Shown: in pieces, positions 41,387 to 50,899 of the stretch
How positions within the stretch are numbered: position 1 is the stretch's first letter
Layout of the letters: each line of letters starts with the position of its first letter
Assembly (NCBI RefSeq): GCF_039541915.1
Contig: NZ_BAABHD010000003.1
Coordinates: 124,001-188,000, forward strand
Direction of reading: 5' to 3'
Source: Nibrella saemangeumensis
GTDB lineage: Bacteria > Bacteroidota > Bacteroidia > Cytophagales > Spirosomataceae
DNA length: 64,000 nt
Translations under genes and position numbers: made by a program
The notes under the pieces: model-generated
What the model saw: only the letters and a program-made list of their open reading frames with translations
Told to the model about the DNA's origin: nothing
Database searches by the model: none

Positions 41387-42058
41387 ATGAAAGTGCTGTT
41401 AGTTGAAGACGAAGAGCGGGTGGTCTCCTTTATCCGCAAAGGTATTTCGGCCGAAGGCTACGAAGTTGCCGTCGCCTACGACGGACGGACGGGCCTGTCT
41501 TTGTTTCGCAAAGATGTTTATGATATCATCATTCTGGATGTCAATCTGCCGCAGATGAACGGCTTTGAGTTGTGCCGGCAGATCCGGGCGGAGAATGAAG
41601 ATGTGCCCGTGCTGATGCTAACCGCGCTGGATAGTCTGGCTGACAAGGCGGATGGCTTCAACGCCGGCGCAGACGATTACCTGGCCAAACCCTTTGAGTT
41701 TCAGGAATTGCTTTTGCGGCTCCGGGCCCTGACCCGCCGGCACGGTCCCAAACAGAAGCAGATACTCCGTCTGGCCGATCTGGAACTGAACCTGGACACC
41801 AAAACCGTGACCAGGGCGGGTAAACGCATCGACCTGACCACCCGCGAATACTCCCTGATGGAATACCTGATGCTCAACAAAGGAAAAATCATCTCGCGGG
41901 TAGACATCAGCGAACGGGTCTGGAGCCTGAATTTCGATAGCAACACCAACATAATTGACGTATATATCAGCTACCTCCGCAAGAAAATCGATAAAGGTTT
42001 TTCGCCTAAATTACTGCATACCATTGTGGGAATGGGATATGTGCTACGGGAAGGATAG
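41387..42058 (+). CDS. OmpR/PhoB-family response regulator
   Basis: A 223-residue regulator. The receiver domain spans 1-115: acidic pocket D8-E9, phosphoacceptor D51 in ILDVNLPQMNGFE, K101 in DDYLAKPFE. The C-terminal winged helix (about 130-223) has TTREYSLMEYLMLNKGKIISR and VDVYISYLRKKID. It precedes the histidine kinase at 42145, with a hairpin between, and the adaptor-RND-NodT operon lies further on, so it probably controls that pump. The closest family pattern is CusR/PhoP. Confidence 0.92.
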   Translation: MKVLLVEDEERVVSFIRKGISAEGYEVAVAYDGRTGLSLFRKDVYDIIILDVNLPQMNGFELCRQIRAENEDVPVLMLTALDSLADKADGFNAGADDYLAKPFEFQELLLRLRALTRRHGPKQKQILRLADLELNLDTKTVTRAGKRIDLTTREYSLMEYLMLNKGKIISRVDISERVWSLNFDSNTNIIDVYISYLRKKIDKGFSPKLLHTIVGMGYVLREG

Positions 42059-42067
42059 ATTTGGTTG

Positions 42068-42131
42068 ATTGGTTAACTGGTTGTTTCGAACTAACCACTT
42101 ATCTAATGAACCACTCAACCAGTTAACCAAT
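42068..42131. repeat. 16-bp inverted repeat between regulator and kinase genes
   Basis: ATTGGTTAACTGGTTG (42068-42083) and CAACCAGTTAACCAAT (42116-42131) pair perfectly around 32 bases. Similar GGTTAA/TTAACC words occur near 56161-56190. The repeat is of the kind scattered between genes in these genomes and may act as a weak attenuator. Confidence 0.7.
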
Positions 42132-42144
42132 TAACCAGCCACAC

Positions 42145-43500
42145 ATGCTTATCCGCAATCGCCTGACAATCATTTTTACCTTGCTGGCTACGACCATCCA
42201 GGTTACACTGTCGATGCTGGTGTGGTACTTCTATTCGCTCTACCGGCAGGAGGAATTTTACAGCCGGTTGGAGTCAAAAGCCCGTGTGGCTGGACGAGTA
42301 CTGATTTCCCGGCGGCATCTGCATGACAACTTCTTTAAAAACATGGTGCGCACCGACCTGCTCACCATCGTAGAGGAGCAAATCAGTATTTTCGACAACC
42401 AACACAATCTGGTGTTTACCAACCGCAACTTAAAGGAATCAGAGTATTATAAAGAAAAGATACCCCTGCTGGCGACCAATTCCCTGTTTGAATTCAACAG
42501 TGGTCATCTCGAATCCATTGTTATACCTTATCAGGATCGAAACCAGCTGTTTTACATTTTTGTCTCGGGCTACGACCGGATCGGATTAGCTAAACTGGGA
42601 ACACTGCAACAAATTCTGCTGCTGGCTAATCTGCTGGGTTTTGCGTTGACGATGGTGGCCGGTTGGTATTTCTCCGGCCGGGTGCTGAATCCCATTTCCC
42701 AGATCGTAGAGGAAGTGGAGCAGATCACCGCTCAGGATCTGCACAAGCGGGTGAACGAAGGCAATCGCCAGGATGAAATTGCCCAACTCGCCATCACCTT
42801 CAACCGGATGCTTTTTCGGCTGGAAGATGCCTTTGTTTCCCAACGCAGCTTTGTTTCTCACGCTTCCCACGAACTGCGCACCCCGCTCACCAATACCCTG
42901 GGGACGCTGGAGACATCCCTGCGGTACGACAAGAATCCAATCGATTGGCGCGAAAGCATGGAAGTAGCCGTTGACGAACTCAAAAAAGTGATTGCTCTGA
43001 CGAATGGGCTGCTGGGTTTGGCCAAAGTAACCGACGGTACGGTGGCACTAACGGCCGTTCAGGTAGATGATTGCCTGCTCACGGCCATTGAGCAGGTCCA
43101 GGCCAGGTATCCGGGCCGGAACCTGCCCCTTCAGTTTATGGCAGGTGAAGAAGAATCGTTTACGGTGAAAGGCAACGCAACGCTGCTGACCACGGCCTTT
43201 TTGAACGTGCTGGATAATGCCTGCAAATATTCCAGCGATGCGGTTTCTATACAACTGCAGGTTAGGGAAGACCAAATTATAATAACCGTAACTGACCGGG
43301 GGCGGGGTATTGACGAAACCGATGCGGCCCAAATCCTTGATCCGCTTTTCCGGGGAAAAAACGTAGAGGGGGTCCCTGGCTATGGCATAGGTCTGGCCGT
43401 CACGCAGAAAATAATCGATCTGCACCAGGGCACGCTCCAGATCAACTCCGCCGTGAACCAGGGCACCTCGGTTACCATTCGTTTGCCAAACCAGGAGTAA
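42145..43500 (+). CDS. Sensor histidine kinase
   Basis: A 451-residue membrane kinase. TM1 at about 8-30 and TM2 near 157-175 flank a periplasmic sensor (about 31-156). A HAMP linker follows (GRVLNPISQIVEEVEQIT). The HisKA box has H242 in SHASHELRTPLTN. The ATP-binding domain has NVLDNACKYS (N box), DRGRGID (G1) and GIGLAV (G2). Partner is the regulator at 41387; the signal is unknown. Confidence 0.92.
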   Translation: MLIRNRLTIIFTLLATTIQVTLSMLVWYFYSLYRQEEFYSRLESKARVAGRVLISRRHLHDNFFKNMVRTDLLTIVEEQISIFDNQHNLVFTNRNLKESEYYKEKIPLLATNSLFEFNSGHLESIVIPYQDRNQLFYIFVSGYDRIGLAKLGTLQQILLLANLLGFALTMVAGWYFSGRVLNPISQIVEEVEQITAQDLHKRVNEGNRQDEIAQLAITFNRMLFRLEDAFVSQRSFVSHASHELRTPLTNTLGTLETSLRYDKNPIDWRESMEVAVDELKKVIALTNGLLGLAKVTDGTVALTAVQVDDCLLTAIEQVQARYPGRNLPLQFMAGEEESFTVKGNATLLTTAFLNVLDNACKYSSDAVSIQLQVREDQIIITVTDRGRGIDETDAAQILDPLFRGKNVEGVPGYGIGLAVTQKIIDLHQGTLQINSAVNQGTSVTIRLPNQE

Positions 43501-43584
43501 CCCTTCTAATGTTTTCTAATTTCACTCTCACACCGTTCTAATATTGTCAGGCGTGCTTTGTATCAGTCACAGAAGATACAAGGT

Positions 43585-43875
43585 ATGCAGCGTCGGACTT
43601 TTCCCTCTATTTTACTCTACGGGTTTGGGCTCGCATTAGCGCTTTCGCTCATGTTCAACGGCTATTTGCTATACAGGCAGAGCCGTCAGCGAAGCCTCAA
43701 TGAATACGAGTTATATAACACGGCTAACCTGTTGAACCCTGCGGCCTACCAACAGCAGCTTTCAGAATGCATACGGGCCAACGAACAGAAAGACAGCCTG
43801 CTTCGCCGGCTGGAGCAGGCACCTAACGCACCTCCGGGCAAGGCTGTTGCCGTTCAGCACTCTGCGGCACCATAG
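43585..43875 (+). CDS. Small single-pass membrane protein of unknown function
   Basis: From ATG 43585 the protein has 96 residues; the longer reading from TTG 43558 is less likely. One TM helix (about 9-29, LYGFGLALALSLMFNGYLLY) is followed by a basic, helical, probably cytoplasmic or periplasmic tail with QQQLSECIRANEQKDSLLRRLEQ. No domain is recognised. It lies 84 bases after the kinase gene and 96 before the adaptor gene, so it may belong with the efflux cluster. Confidence 0.55.
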   Translation: MQRRTFPSILLYGFGLALALSLMFNGYLLYRQSRQRSLNEYELYNTANLLNPAAYQQQLSECIRANEQKDSLLRRLEQAPNAPPGKAVAVQHSAAP

Positions 43876-43971
43876 CCTTCGTAAAAACACAAACCGCTTT
43901 CTAGCCTCTCAGGCATTTTCACATATCTGTCTTTTAAAATCGTCAAAAATCCCCTGAATTATAAAAAATAC

Positions 43972-45048
43972 ATGAAACAAGTCCTCATGTTCATCAGCTT
44001 GTGTGCCATCTGGGGCTGTTCAAGCTTTGCTAATAAAGAAGAAGAACCGAAGGAAGAACAAACCAGGTTTCTAGTGACCAGCCCCTTGCAAAAGGACACA
44101 ACGGTTATTAAAGACTACGTCTGTCAGATCCATTCAATACAGCATATTGAACTCAGAGCGCTCGAGAAAGGCTATCTGCAGAAGATTTATGTGGACGAAG
44201 GCCAGTTCGTACCAAAAGGGCAGCTTATGTTTCAGATCATGCCCATGCTCTACCAGGCCGAACGCCAAAAGGCGGAAGCCGAAGTTAATTTCGTGGGTAT
44301 TGAGTACCAGAACACCAAAAAGCTGGCCGACAGCAATGTCGTCTCCCGTAATGAGCTGGCCTTGGCCAAGGCCAAATTAGATAAGGCCAAAGCAGAATTG
44401 ACCCTGGCCCAGACTCATCTGCAATTTACCCAGATCAGAGCCCCGTTCTCCGGTATTATGGACCACTTCCAGGTACGGCTGGGGAGCCTTGTCGATGAAG
44501 GTGATTTGCTGACCACGTTATCTGACAACAGCAAAATGTGGGTTTATTACAACGTTCCGGAAGCAGAATACCTTGATTATAAGGCAACCAACGGACAGAC
44601 AAAAGTTAATCTGCTCATGGCCAACAATAAGCTGTTCGAGTATCCCGGCGTAGTTGAAACCATTGAAGCTGACTTTAACAATGAAACCGGAAATATTGCG
44701 TTCCGGGCCACCTTCCCTAATCCTAAAAGGCTGTTACGACACGGAGAAACAGGTAGCATCCAGATGACGGTACCGCTGAAGAATGCGCTGATCATTCCGC
44801 AGAAAGCCACCTTCGAAGTGCTGGAAAAGAAGTATGTATATGTGGTGGATAAAGACAACATGATCCGGTCGAGGGACATCACCATAGCCGCCGAGTTACC
44901 CCACATTTTCGTCGTTAAAGCGGGGCTGAACAAAGGGGATAAGATCCTGCTGGAAGGCTTACGGCAGGTACGGGAAAATCAGAAGATACAGTACAAATTC
45001 CTGCAGCCTGATTCGGTCATCAATCAGTTGGACTTATACGCCGAGTAA
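43972..45048 (+). CDS. RND periplasmic adaptor lipoprotein (AcrA/MexA type)
   Basis: A 358-residue lipoprotein with lipobox IWGC (C16 region) and a charged linker. The order is typical: lipoyl half (LEKGYLQKIYVDEGQFVPKGQ near 61-80), helical hairpin (AEVNFVGIEYQNTKKLADSN near 103-122), second lipoyl half (IRAPFSGIMDHFQV near 153-166), then beta-barrel and membrane-proximal domains. It links the permease at 45089 to the NodT-type channel at 48285. The TCS at 41387-43500 is the likely control. Confidence 0.9.
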   Translation: MKQVLMFISLCAIWGCSSFANKEEEPKEEQTRFLVTSPLQKDTTVIKDYVCQIHSIQHIELRALEKGYLQKIYVDEGQFVPKGQLMFQIMPMLYQAERQKAEAEVNFVGIEYQNTKKLADSNVVSRNELALAKAKLDKAKAELTLAQTHLQFTQIRAPFSGIMDHFQVRLGSLVDEGDLLTTLSDNSKMWVYYNVPEAEYLDYKATNGQTKVNLLMANNKLFEYPGVVETIEADFNNETGNIAFRATFPNPKRLLRHGETGSIQMTVPLKNALIIPQKATFEVLEKKYVYVVDKDNMIRSRDITIAAELPHIFVVKAGLNKGDKILLEGLRQVRENQKIQYKFLQPDSVINQLDLYAE

Positions 45049-45088
45049 GCCTCTTTCCAGAAAATCAGCCAGCAGAAGCCTAGAAAAT

Positions 45089-48000
45089 ATGTTTAGTAAA
45101 TTCATACGCCGACCGGTATTTGCCATTGTCATATCAGTCATGATCGTCTTTATTGGGATACTGGCCATCAAGAAATTGCCAATTTCTCAATTCCCGGATA
45201 TTGCCCCCACCACCGTCAATATCTTTATTGCCTACCCCGGCTCCAGTGCCGATGTCCTGGTCAAATCTACGCTGATTACGCTGGAACAGGCCATCAACGG
45301 GGTTCAGGATATGCGGTATATAGCGACCGATGCTACCAGCGCGGGCGAGGCTACCCTGCGGATTATTTTTGAGCCGGGTACGGACCCCAACGATGCCGTT
45401 ATCCGGGTAAAAACCAGGGTAGACCAGGTGATGCCGCTGCTGCCGGAACTGGTTCAGCGGGAAGGGGTCATTATTACGCCCATCCAGCCAAGTATGCTGA
45501 TGTACGTTAACCTCTACTCCAAGACGAAGAGCATAGACGAGAAATTCCTGTTCAACTACGCTACCGTGAAGATGATCCCCGAGATCCAGCGGACCCGGGG
45601 GGTAGCCAGAGCGCAGATATTGGGGAGCCGCCGGTATGCGATGCGCGTCTGGCTGAACCCCGACCGCATGCGGGCCTATAACATCTCCGTCGAGGAGGTC
45701 ATGAAAGCATTAGGCGAACAGAGCATCATTGGCCGACCCGGCCGGATCGGCCAAAGCTCCGGTATAGCGGCCCAGTCGTTGGAATATGTGCTCACCTACA
45801 AAGGCCGGTATAACAAGCCGGAAGAGTATGAAAGTATTATTATCCGGGCCAATGCAGCAGGCGAAAGCATTCACCTGAAGGATATTGCCACAGTAGAACT
45901 GGGCAGTGAATTCTTTGACATCTATTCAAACCTGGACGGCCACGCGTCGGCCGCCATTGTGTTGAAGCAGAACTACGGCAGTAATGCCAGTGATGTGATT
46001 GCCGAGGTAAAAGAAAAGCTTGCGGAAATGAAAGCTTCCTTTCCGCCGGGTATGGACTATAAAATCAGCTATGATGTCTCCCAGTTTCTGGATGCGTCGA
46101 TCGAGCAGGTCATTCATACCCTGCGCGATGCCTTTCTCCTGGTCGCCTTTGTGGTGTTCATCTTCCTGGGCGACTGGCGTTCTACCCTGATCCCGATCCT
46201 GGCGGTGCCGGTATCGCTGATCGGTGCGTTTTTTGTGATTCAATTCTTCGGGCTTTCCATCAACCTGGTAACGCTCTTTGCCCTGGTGCTGGCGATTGGT
46301 ATTGTGGTGGATGATGCCATTGTGGTGGTCGAGGCCGTACACGCCAAGATGGAAGAAGAGCCGCATCTGACGCCTTATGGTGCGGTTAAAAAAGTGCTTG
46401 GGGAAATCAGTGGCGCCATTATCGCCATTACCATGGTAATGGTGTCGGTATTCCTGCCCATATCCTTTATGTCGGGCCCGGTTGGGACCTTTTACCGGCA
46501 GTTCTCCATTACCATGGCCAGTTCAATCGTGATTTCGGCGCTGATCGCGCTGACGCTGACGCCCGTGTTGTGTGCCATGCTGTTGAAAAATCACAATAGT
46601 CATCCCAAGAAGAAGAACCTGCTGACCAGAGCGCTCGACAGTTTCAACCGGTCGTTTGATAAACTGACCGGCCGGTACGTGAGCCTGTTGAAACTGATCG
46701 TCAACCGGAGAGTCGTAACGTTCGGCGTATTGCTAGCCTTTTGTGCGGGCATATTCTACGAAAATACCATTCTGCCGGCCGGTTTCATTCCGAACGAAGA
46801 CCAGGGCACGATTTACGCCATTATCCAGACCCCTCCGGGCTCTACCCTGGAGAAAACCAACGAGGTGTCGCAACGGCTCCAGAAAATCTGTGAAGACATC
46901 GAAGGGGTAGAATCGGTATCGTCGCTGGCCGGTTACGAGATCATGACCGAAGGCCGGGGTTCCAACGCCGGTACCTGCCTGATCAACCTGAAACCCTGGT
47001 CGGATCGTCACCAGAACGTGAAGGAGATTATGGAGGAACTGGAGGAGAAATCGAAAGGTCTGGGAGCCATTGTTGAGTTCTTTGAACCACCCGCCATTCC
47101 GGGATTTGGTACCTCAGGCGGTTTTTCCATGCGTTTGCTGGACAAAACGACGGATACAGACTATCGCGAATTCGATAAAATCAATAAAGAGTTCATGGAT
47201 AATCTGGGCAAGCGCAAAGAACTCACCGGCCTGTTTACCTTTTTTGCAGCCAATTATCCGCAATACGAACTGGAGATCGACAATAATCTGGCGATGCAAA
47301 AAGGCGTATCCATCGGGAGTGCCATGGAAAACCTGAATATCCTGATTGGCAGCACCTACGAACAGGGCTTCATTAAGTTCAATCAGTTTTTCAAAGTGTA
47401 CGTACAATCTTACCCCAGCTTCAGACGGCTTCCTTCCGATCTGTTAAAGCTGTTTGTCAAGAATGATCATGGCGAAATGGTACCCTACTCAGCCTTCATG
47501 CGGCTGAAAAAAGGCCAGGGGCCCAATGAAATTACCCGGTTCAATTTGTATAACTCATCCGCCATTCAGGGCCTTCCGGCCAAGGGTTATACCACCGCCG
47601 ATGCCATACACGCCATCCGGGAGGTTGCCGCCAAGACATTACCAAGGGGGTACGACATTGCTTTTGAAGGCCTTTCCTATGACGAGTCGATCCGGGGAAA
47701 TGAAGCGCTGTATGTGTTCCTGATTGTCCTGGCCTTTGTCTACTTTGTGCTTGCCGCGCAGTACGAAAGCTTCATCATTCCGCTGGCGGTGGTGTTTTCG
47801 CTGCCGGCTGGGGTATTTGGTTCGTTTTTGCTGCTGAAGCTGATGGGGCTGGAAAACAACATTTATGCTCAGATCGGCCTTATCATGCTGGTGGGTCTGC
47901 TAGGTAAAAACGCCGTCCTGATCGTTGAGTTTGCCGTTCAGAAGCGCCAACAGGGCGAAACGATCCTGAACGCAGCCATTGAAGGAGCCAGGGTCCGTTT

Positions 48001-48295
48001 CCGCCCTATCCTGATGACCTCCTTCGCTTTTGTTGCCGGTTTGATACCCTTAATTATTGCTACGGGGGCAGGCGCTATTGGTAACAGAACCATTGGTGCG
48101 TCTGCGCTGGGTGGGATGTTGTTCGGCACCATTTTCGGAGTCATCATCATCCCTGGTTTATACTACATATTTGGCCATCTGGCCGATGGCCGGAAGATGA
48201 TCAGGGGGGAAGAAGATGATCCGCTGACCGAAAGCCTGGTTCATCAATTAGACACGTTTCCTGTAACTGAAGAAAGTACGAATCATGTTCAATAA
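45089..48295 (+). CDS. HAE1-type RND multidrug efflux permease (AcrB-like)
   Basis: A 1068-residue AcrB-like permease with 12 predicted TM helices and two large periplasmic loops. The TM4 proton relay is complete (DDAIVVVEAVHAKMEEE after IGIVV), and TM10 has GLLGKNAVLIVEF with the relay lysine. The N-terminal MFSKFIRRPVFAIVISVMIV is the HAE1 hallmark. It should export hydrophobic drugs, bile-like compounds or dyes. It overlaps the outer membrane gene by 11 bases. Compare the first pump, which lacks the lysine. Confidence 0.93.
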   Translation: MFSKFIRRPVFAIVISVMIVFIGILAIKKLPISQFPDIAPTTVNIFIAYPGSSADVLVKSTLITLEQAINGVQDMRYIATDATSAGEATLRIIFEPGTDPNDAVIRVKTRVDQVMPLLPELVQREGVIITPIQPSMLMYVNLYSKTKSIDEKFLFNYATVKMIPEIQRTRGVARAQILGSRRYAMRVWLNPDRMRAYNISVEEVMKALGEQSIIGRPGRIGQSSGIAAQSLEYVLTYKGRYNKPEEYESIIIRANAAGESIHLKDIATVELGSEFFDIYSNLDGHASAAIVLKQNYGSNASDVIAEVKEKLAEMKASFPPGMDYKISYDVSQFLDASIEQVIHTLRDAFLLVAFVVFIFLGDWRSTLIPILAVPVSLIGAFFVIQFFGLSINLVTLFALVLAIGIVVDDAIVVVEAVHAKMEEEPHLTPYGAVKKVLGEISGAIIAITMVMVSVFLPISFMSGPVGTFYRQFSITMASSIVISALIALTLTPVLCAMLLKNHNSHPKKKNLLTRALDSFNRSFDKLTGRYVSLLKLIVNRRVVTFGVLLAFCAGIFYENTILPAGFIPNEDQGTIYAIIQTPPGSTLEKTNEVSQRLQKICEDIEGVESVSSLAGYEIMTEGRGSNAGTCLINLKPWSDRHQNVKEIMEELEEKSKGLGAIVEFFEPPAIPGFGTSGGFSMRLLDKTTDTDYREFDKINKEFMDNLGKRKELTGLFTFFAANYPQYELEIDNNLAMQKGVSIGSAMENLNILIGSTYEQGFIKFNQFFKVYVQSYPSFRRLPSDLLKLFVKNDHGEMVPYSAFMRLKKGQGPNEITRFNLYNSSAIQGLPAKGYTTADAIHAIREVAAKTLPRGYDIAFEGLSYDESIRGNEALYVFLIVLAFVYFVLAAQYESFIIPLAVVFSLPAGVFGSFLLLKLMGLENNIYAQIGLIMLVGLLGKNAVLIVEFAVQKRQQGETILNAAIEGARVRFRPILMTSFAFVAGLIPLIIATGAGAIGNRTIGASALGGMLFGTIFGVIIIPGLYYIFGHLADGRKMIRGEEDDPLTESLVHQLDTFPVTEESTNHVQ

Positions 48296-49733
48296 ACGCA
48301 TACATAGATGGTTGGACCGCGTCGGCGTACCGATAGCCTGCCTGTCATTTGCCTTTGCAGCCTGTAAAACGCCTGCTTTACTTACCAGAACAGAGAACAG
48401 GACATTGCCTGCTTATTTCAACAACGCGCAGGATTCGACGAACACGGCAAAAATCAGTTGGCGCAGCTTCTTTACCGACCCCACCCTGGTTGCGCTGATT
48501 GATACAGCCCTGAAAAACAACCAGGAGCTGAACATCACGACGCAGGAACTAGAGATCGCCCGCAACGAAGTCAGAACCCGACAAGGGGAATACCAGCCTT
48601 TTGTCGGACTGAGAGGGGGCGCCGGTGTCGATAAAGTTGGCCGCTATACGCTGCCGGGTGCTACCGTGGAAGCCACCGAAATCAAACCCGGCAAAAGTAC
48701 GCCCGATCCGCTGCCTAACCTCTACGGGGGAGCTTACGCTACCTGGGAAATAGACATCTGGCATAAGCTCCGCAATGCCAAGAAGGCAGCCGTGAACCGG
48801 TACCTGGCCAGCGTGGAAGGCCGAAACTTCACGGTGACGAATCTGATTTCCGAGATCGCCAATTCGTATTATGAATTACTGGCGCTGGATAATGAACTGG
48901 AGATTGTCCGGCAGAACATCGAGATTCAGACTAATGCGCTGCGAATTGTCCGTATCCAAAAAGAGGCCACCCGCGTAACCGAACTGGCCGTACGCCGGTT
49001 TGAAGCCCAGGTGCTGAACACCCAGAATTTGCAGTATGGCATTCAGCAGCGGATTGTCGAGACGGAGAACCGGATCAACTTCCTGACAGGTCGCTACCCA
49101 CAGCCGGTTGCCCGGAACTCGCAAAACTTCAATGACCTGGTGCCGGCTACCATGTATGTGGGTCTTCCGTCGCAACTGCTGGCTAATCGTCCCGATATCC
49201 GGCAGGCCGAACAGGAACTGGAAGCCGCCAGGCTGGATGTCAAAGTAGCCAAAGCCCGGTTTTATCCGTCATTGGGCATTTCGGCTAATCTGGGTTATAT
49301 GGCTTTCAATCCGGCCTATTTGCTGAAAACCCCGGAGTCATTAATTTTTGGATTAGCAGGCGATCTGGCAGGACCGCTGATCAACAAAAACGCGATTATC
49401 GCCACTTACTACAGTGCCAATGCCCGGCAGATTCAGGCCGTTTATAATTACGAACGGACCATTCTGAACGCGTACATGGAGGTGGCCAATCAGCTGGCGA
49501 AGATCAATAATCTGGCGAAGAGTTATGACGTAAAGGCGAAAGAGGTGCAGGCGCTTACCCAGTCCATCACGATTTCGAATAGCCTGTTCAACTCGGCCCG
49601 GGCCGATTATATGGAAGTTCTGCTGACCCAGCGCGATGCACAGGAATCCCGGTTTGACCTGATTGAGACCAAGATGCAGCAGCTCAATGCTGTGGTCAAT
49701 ATTTACCGGGCGCTGGGTGGCGGCTGGAATTAA
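48285..49733 (+). CDS. NodT-type outer membrane efflux lipoprotein
   Basis: A 482-residue OEP/NodT channel. A lipoprotein signal peptide ends near AFAAC, so it is probably acylated at Cys26 region. Two OEP repeats follow, each with long helices; conserved segments include ATWEIDIWHKLRNAKKAA and LPSQLLANRPDIRQAEQELEAA, the NodT signature. It completes the pump made of the adaptor at 43972 and permease at 45089. Overlap with the permease by 11 bases shows coupling. Confidence 0.9.
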   Translation: MFNKRIHRWLDRVGVPIACLSFAFAACKTPALLTRTENRTLPAYFNNAQDSTNTAKISWRSFFTDPTLVALIDTALKNNQELNITTQELEIARNEVRTRQGEYQPFVGLRGGAGVDKVGRYTLPGATVEATEIKPGKSTPDPLPNLYGGAYATWEIDIWHKLRNAKKAAVNRYLASVEGRNFTVTNLISEIANSYYELLALDNELEIVRQNIEIQTNALRIVRIQKEATRVTELAVRRFEAQVLNTQNLQYGIQQRIVETENRINFLTGRYPQPVARNSQNFNDLVPATMYVGLPSQLLANRPDIRQAEQELEAARLDVKVAKARFYPSLGISANLGYMAFNPAYLLKTPESLIFGLAGDLAGPLINKNAIIATYYSANARQIQAVYNYERTILNAYMEVANQLAKINNLAKSYDVKAKEVQALTQSITISNSLFNSARADYMEVLLTQRDAQESRFDLIETKMQQLNAVVNIYRALGGGWN

Positions 49734-49755
49734 ATAGGCATAAACTGATTTTTAT

Positions 49756-49770
49756 TACCTTTGTACAAAG
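49756..49770 (+). promoter_or_regulatory. -7 element and short palindrome upstream of a possible small RNA
   Basis: TACCTTTG (49756-49763) is a perfect TAnnTTTG. CTTTGTACAAAG (49759-49770) is a perfect 12-bp palindrome over it and shares its half-sites with the palindrome at 20975-20991. No coding gene starts within the next 150 bases on this strand except the EamA gene at 49934, beyond the terminator at 49831-49883. No -33 TTG is obvious. Confidence 0.45.
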
Positions 49771-49830
49771 TTTTTCATGAATCACACGAGTTGTATCTCC
49801 CCTCCGGGCCTTTAAATTGTCGATAACGTG

Positions 49831-49883
49831 TTGACGCATGAAAACCCGCCCCAACTCCATTGGGGCGGGTTTTCATGCGTCAA
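49831..49883. terminator. 24-bp perfect hairpin terminator
   Basis: Bases 49831-49854 and 49860-49883 pair perfectly over 24 bp with a five-base loop; the GC-rich core is followed on both strands by a T run (GGGGCGGGTTTT). It ends the NodT operon and any short transcript from 49770. Confidence 0.9.
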
Positions 49884-49933
49884 CATTTACCTCATTGTTC
49901 ATTTAATGTTCCGTACAGGTTAGAATACATTTC

Positions 49934-50800
49934 ATGAAAAAATCATATCTGGTATTACATATTGCGGTAATACTTGCCGGCTTTACCGGCGTATTCGGTA
50001 AGCTGATCTCTCTGAATGAAGGGCTGCTGGTCTGGTATCGTGTCTTCTTCTCGGCTGTTTGGCTGTTCTTTATCCTGAAGCTTGTCAACGTAAATACGTT
50101 AATCGATCGCCAGGAAAAGGTTGATGTCGCCAAAGTTGGCCTTTTTATCACAATCCACTGGTTGTTTTTTTATGCCAGCATCAAGTACGCCAACATCTCC
50201 ATTGGGGTTGTGTGTTATTGCCTGACCAGCTTTTTCACCGCCATTTTCAGCGGATTTATTAAGAAAAAATTCGTTGCTTCGGAGCTGTTACTGAGTTTGC
50301 TTACCTTGTTTGGCATTGGCTTGATTTTCCATTTTGACGCCACCTATCAGGTAGGCATTGCGCTGGGGACTATCTCATCTGCTTTTGCGGCTCTTTACAC
50401 GCTCTATAACGAGCGACTAGTGCAACGGTACGACAGCAAGGTGATTAACTATTATCAGATGATCGGCGGAACGGTTGGCCTGGGCGTTTTACTGCCTGCC
50501 TATCTGTATATATTCCCCGCTACCAGCCTTCTTCCCGGCTTAAAAGATCTGGTGTACCTGCTGCTTTTGTCCTTGTTTTGTACGGTTGGCTTATACGTTT
50601 TATTTGCGGAATCCTTGAAGCGAATCCCAGCCTTTACCGTCAACCTGAGCTTTAATCTGGAGCCGATCTATGCCATTATAATGGCGTTTCTGTTCTTTGG
50701 CGAGAGCAAGACCGTGAATGCATCGTTTTATCTTGGCTTGTTTTTCGTGATGGCATCGGTTGCGTTGCAGAGCCTGCTGTCTATCCGGGCAAAAGCATAG
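49934..50800 (+). CDS. EamA (DMT) family transporter
   Basis: A 288-residue membrane protein with ten TM helices in two EamA repeats (about 1-140 and 145-285). FGKLISLNEGLLVWYRVFFSA is the typical TM1-2 part and NLEPIYAIIMAFLFFGE near 237-253 the second-repeat hallmark. Members export metabolites or drugs; the substrate is unknown. It stands alone, with hairpins on both sides. Confidence 0.88.
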   Translation: MKKSYLVLHIAVILAGFTGVFGKLISLNEGLLVWYRVFFSAVWLFFILKLVNVNTLIDRQEKVDVAKVGLFITIHWLFFYASIKYANISIGVVCYCLTSFFTAIFSGFIKKKFVASELLLSLLTLFGIGLIFHFDATYQVGIALGTISSAFAALYTLYNERLVQRYDSKVINYYQMIGGTVGLGVLLPAYLYIFPATSLLPGLKDLVYLLLLSLFCTVGLYVLFAESLKRIPAFTVNLSFNLEPIYAIIMAFLFFGESKTVNASFYLGLFFVMASVALQSLLSIRAKA

Positions 50801-50805
50801 CGGGA

Positions 50806-50845
50806 AATCAGGGGTCATTTCTTCCCTGAGAAATGACCCCTGATT
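50806..50845. terminator. 16-bp perfect hairpin between convergent EamA and MBL genes
   Basis: AATCAGGGGTCATTTC (50806-50821) and GAAATGACCCCTGATT (50830-50845) pair perfectly around an eight-base loop. It starts six bases after the EamA stop. No long T run follows. A second weak stem, CACAAACC/GGTTTGTG, lies just to the right. Confidence 0.75.
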
Positions 50846-50899
50846 ATTCCCAATTGGCCCGTCACAAACCATTGGCAGTATTTACCAAACGGTTTGTGT

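Noticed and set aside
41110..41406. 98-codon reading upstream of the response regulator
   Set aside because: It overlaps the regulator start by 20 bases, has no recognisable domain or hydrophobic pattern and lies in AT-rich promoter DNA.
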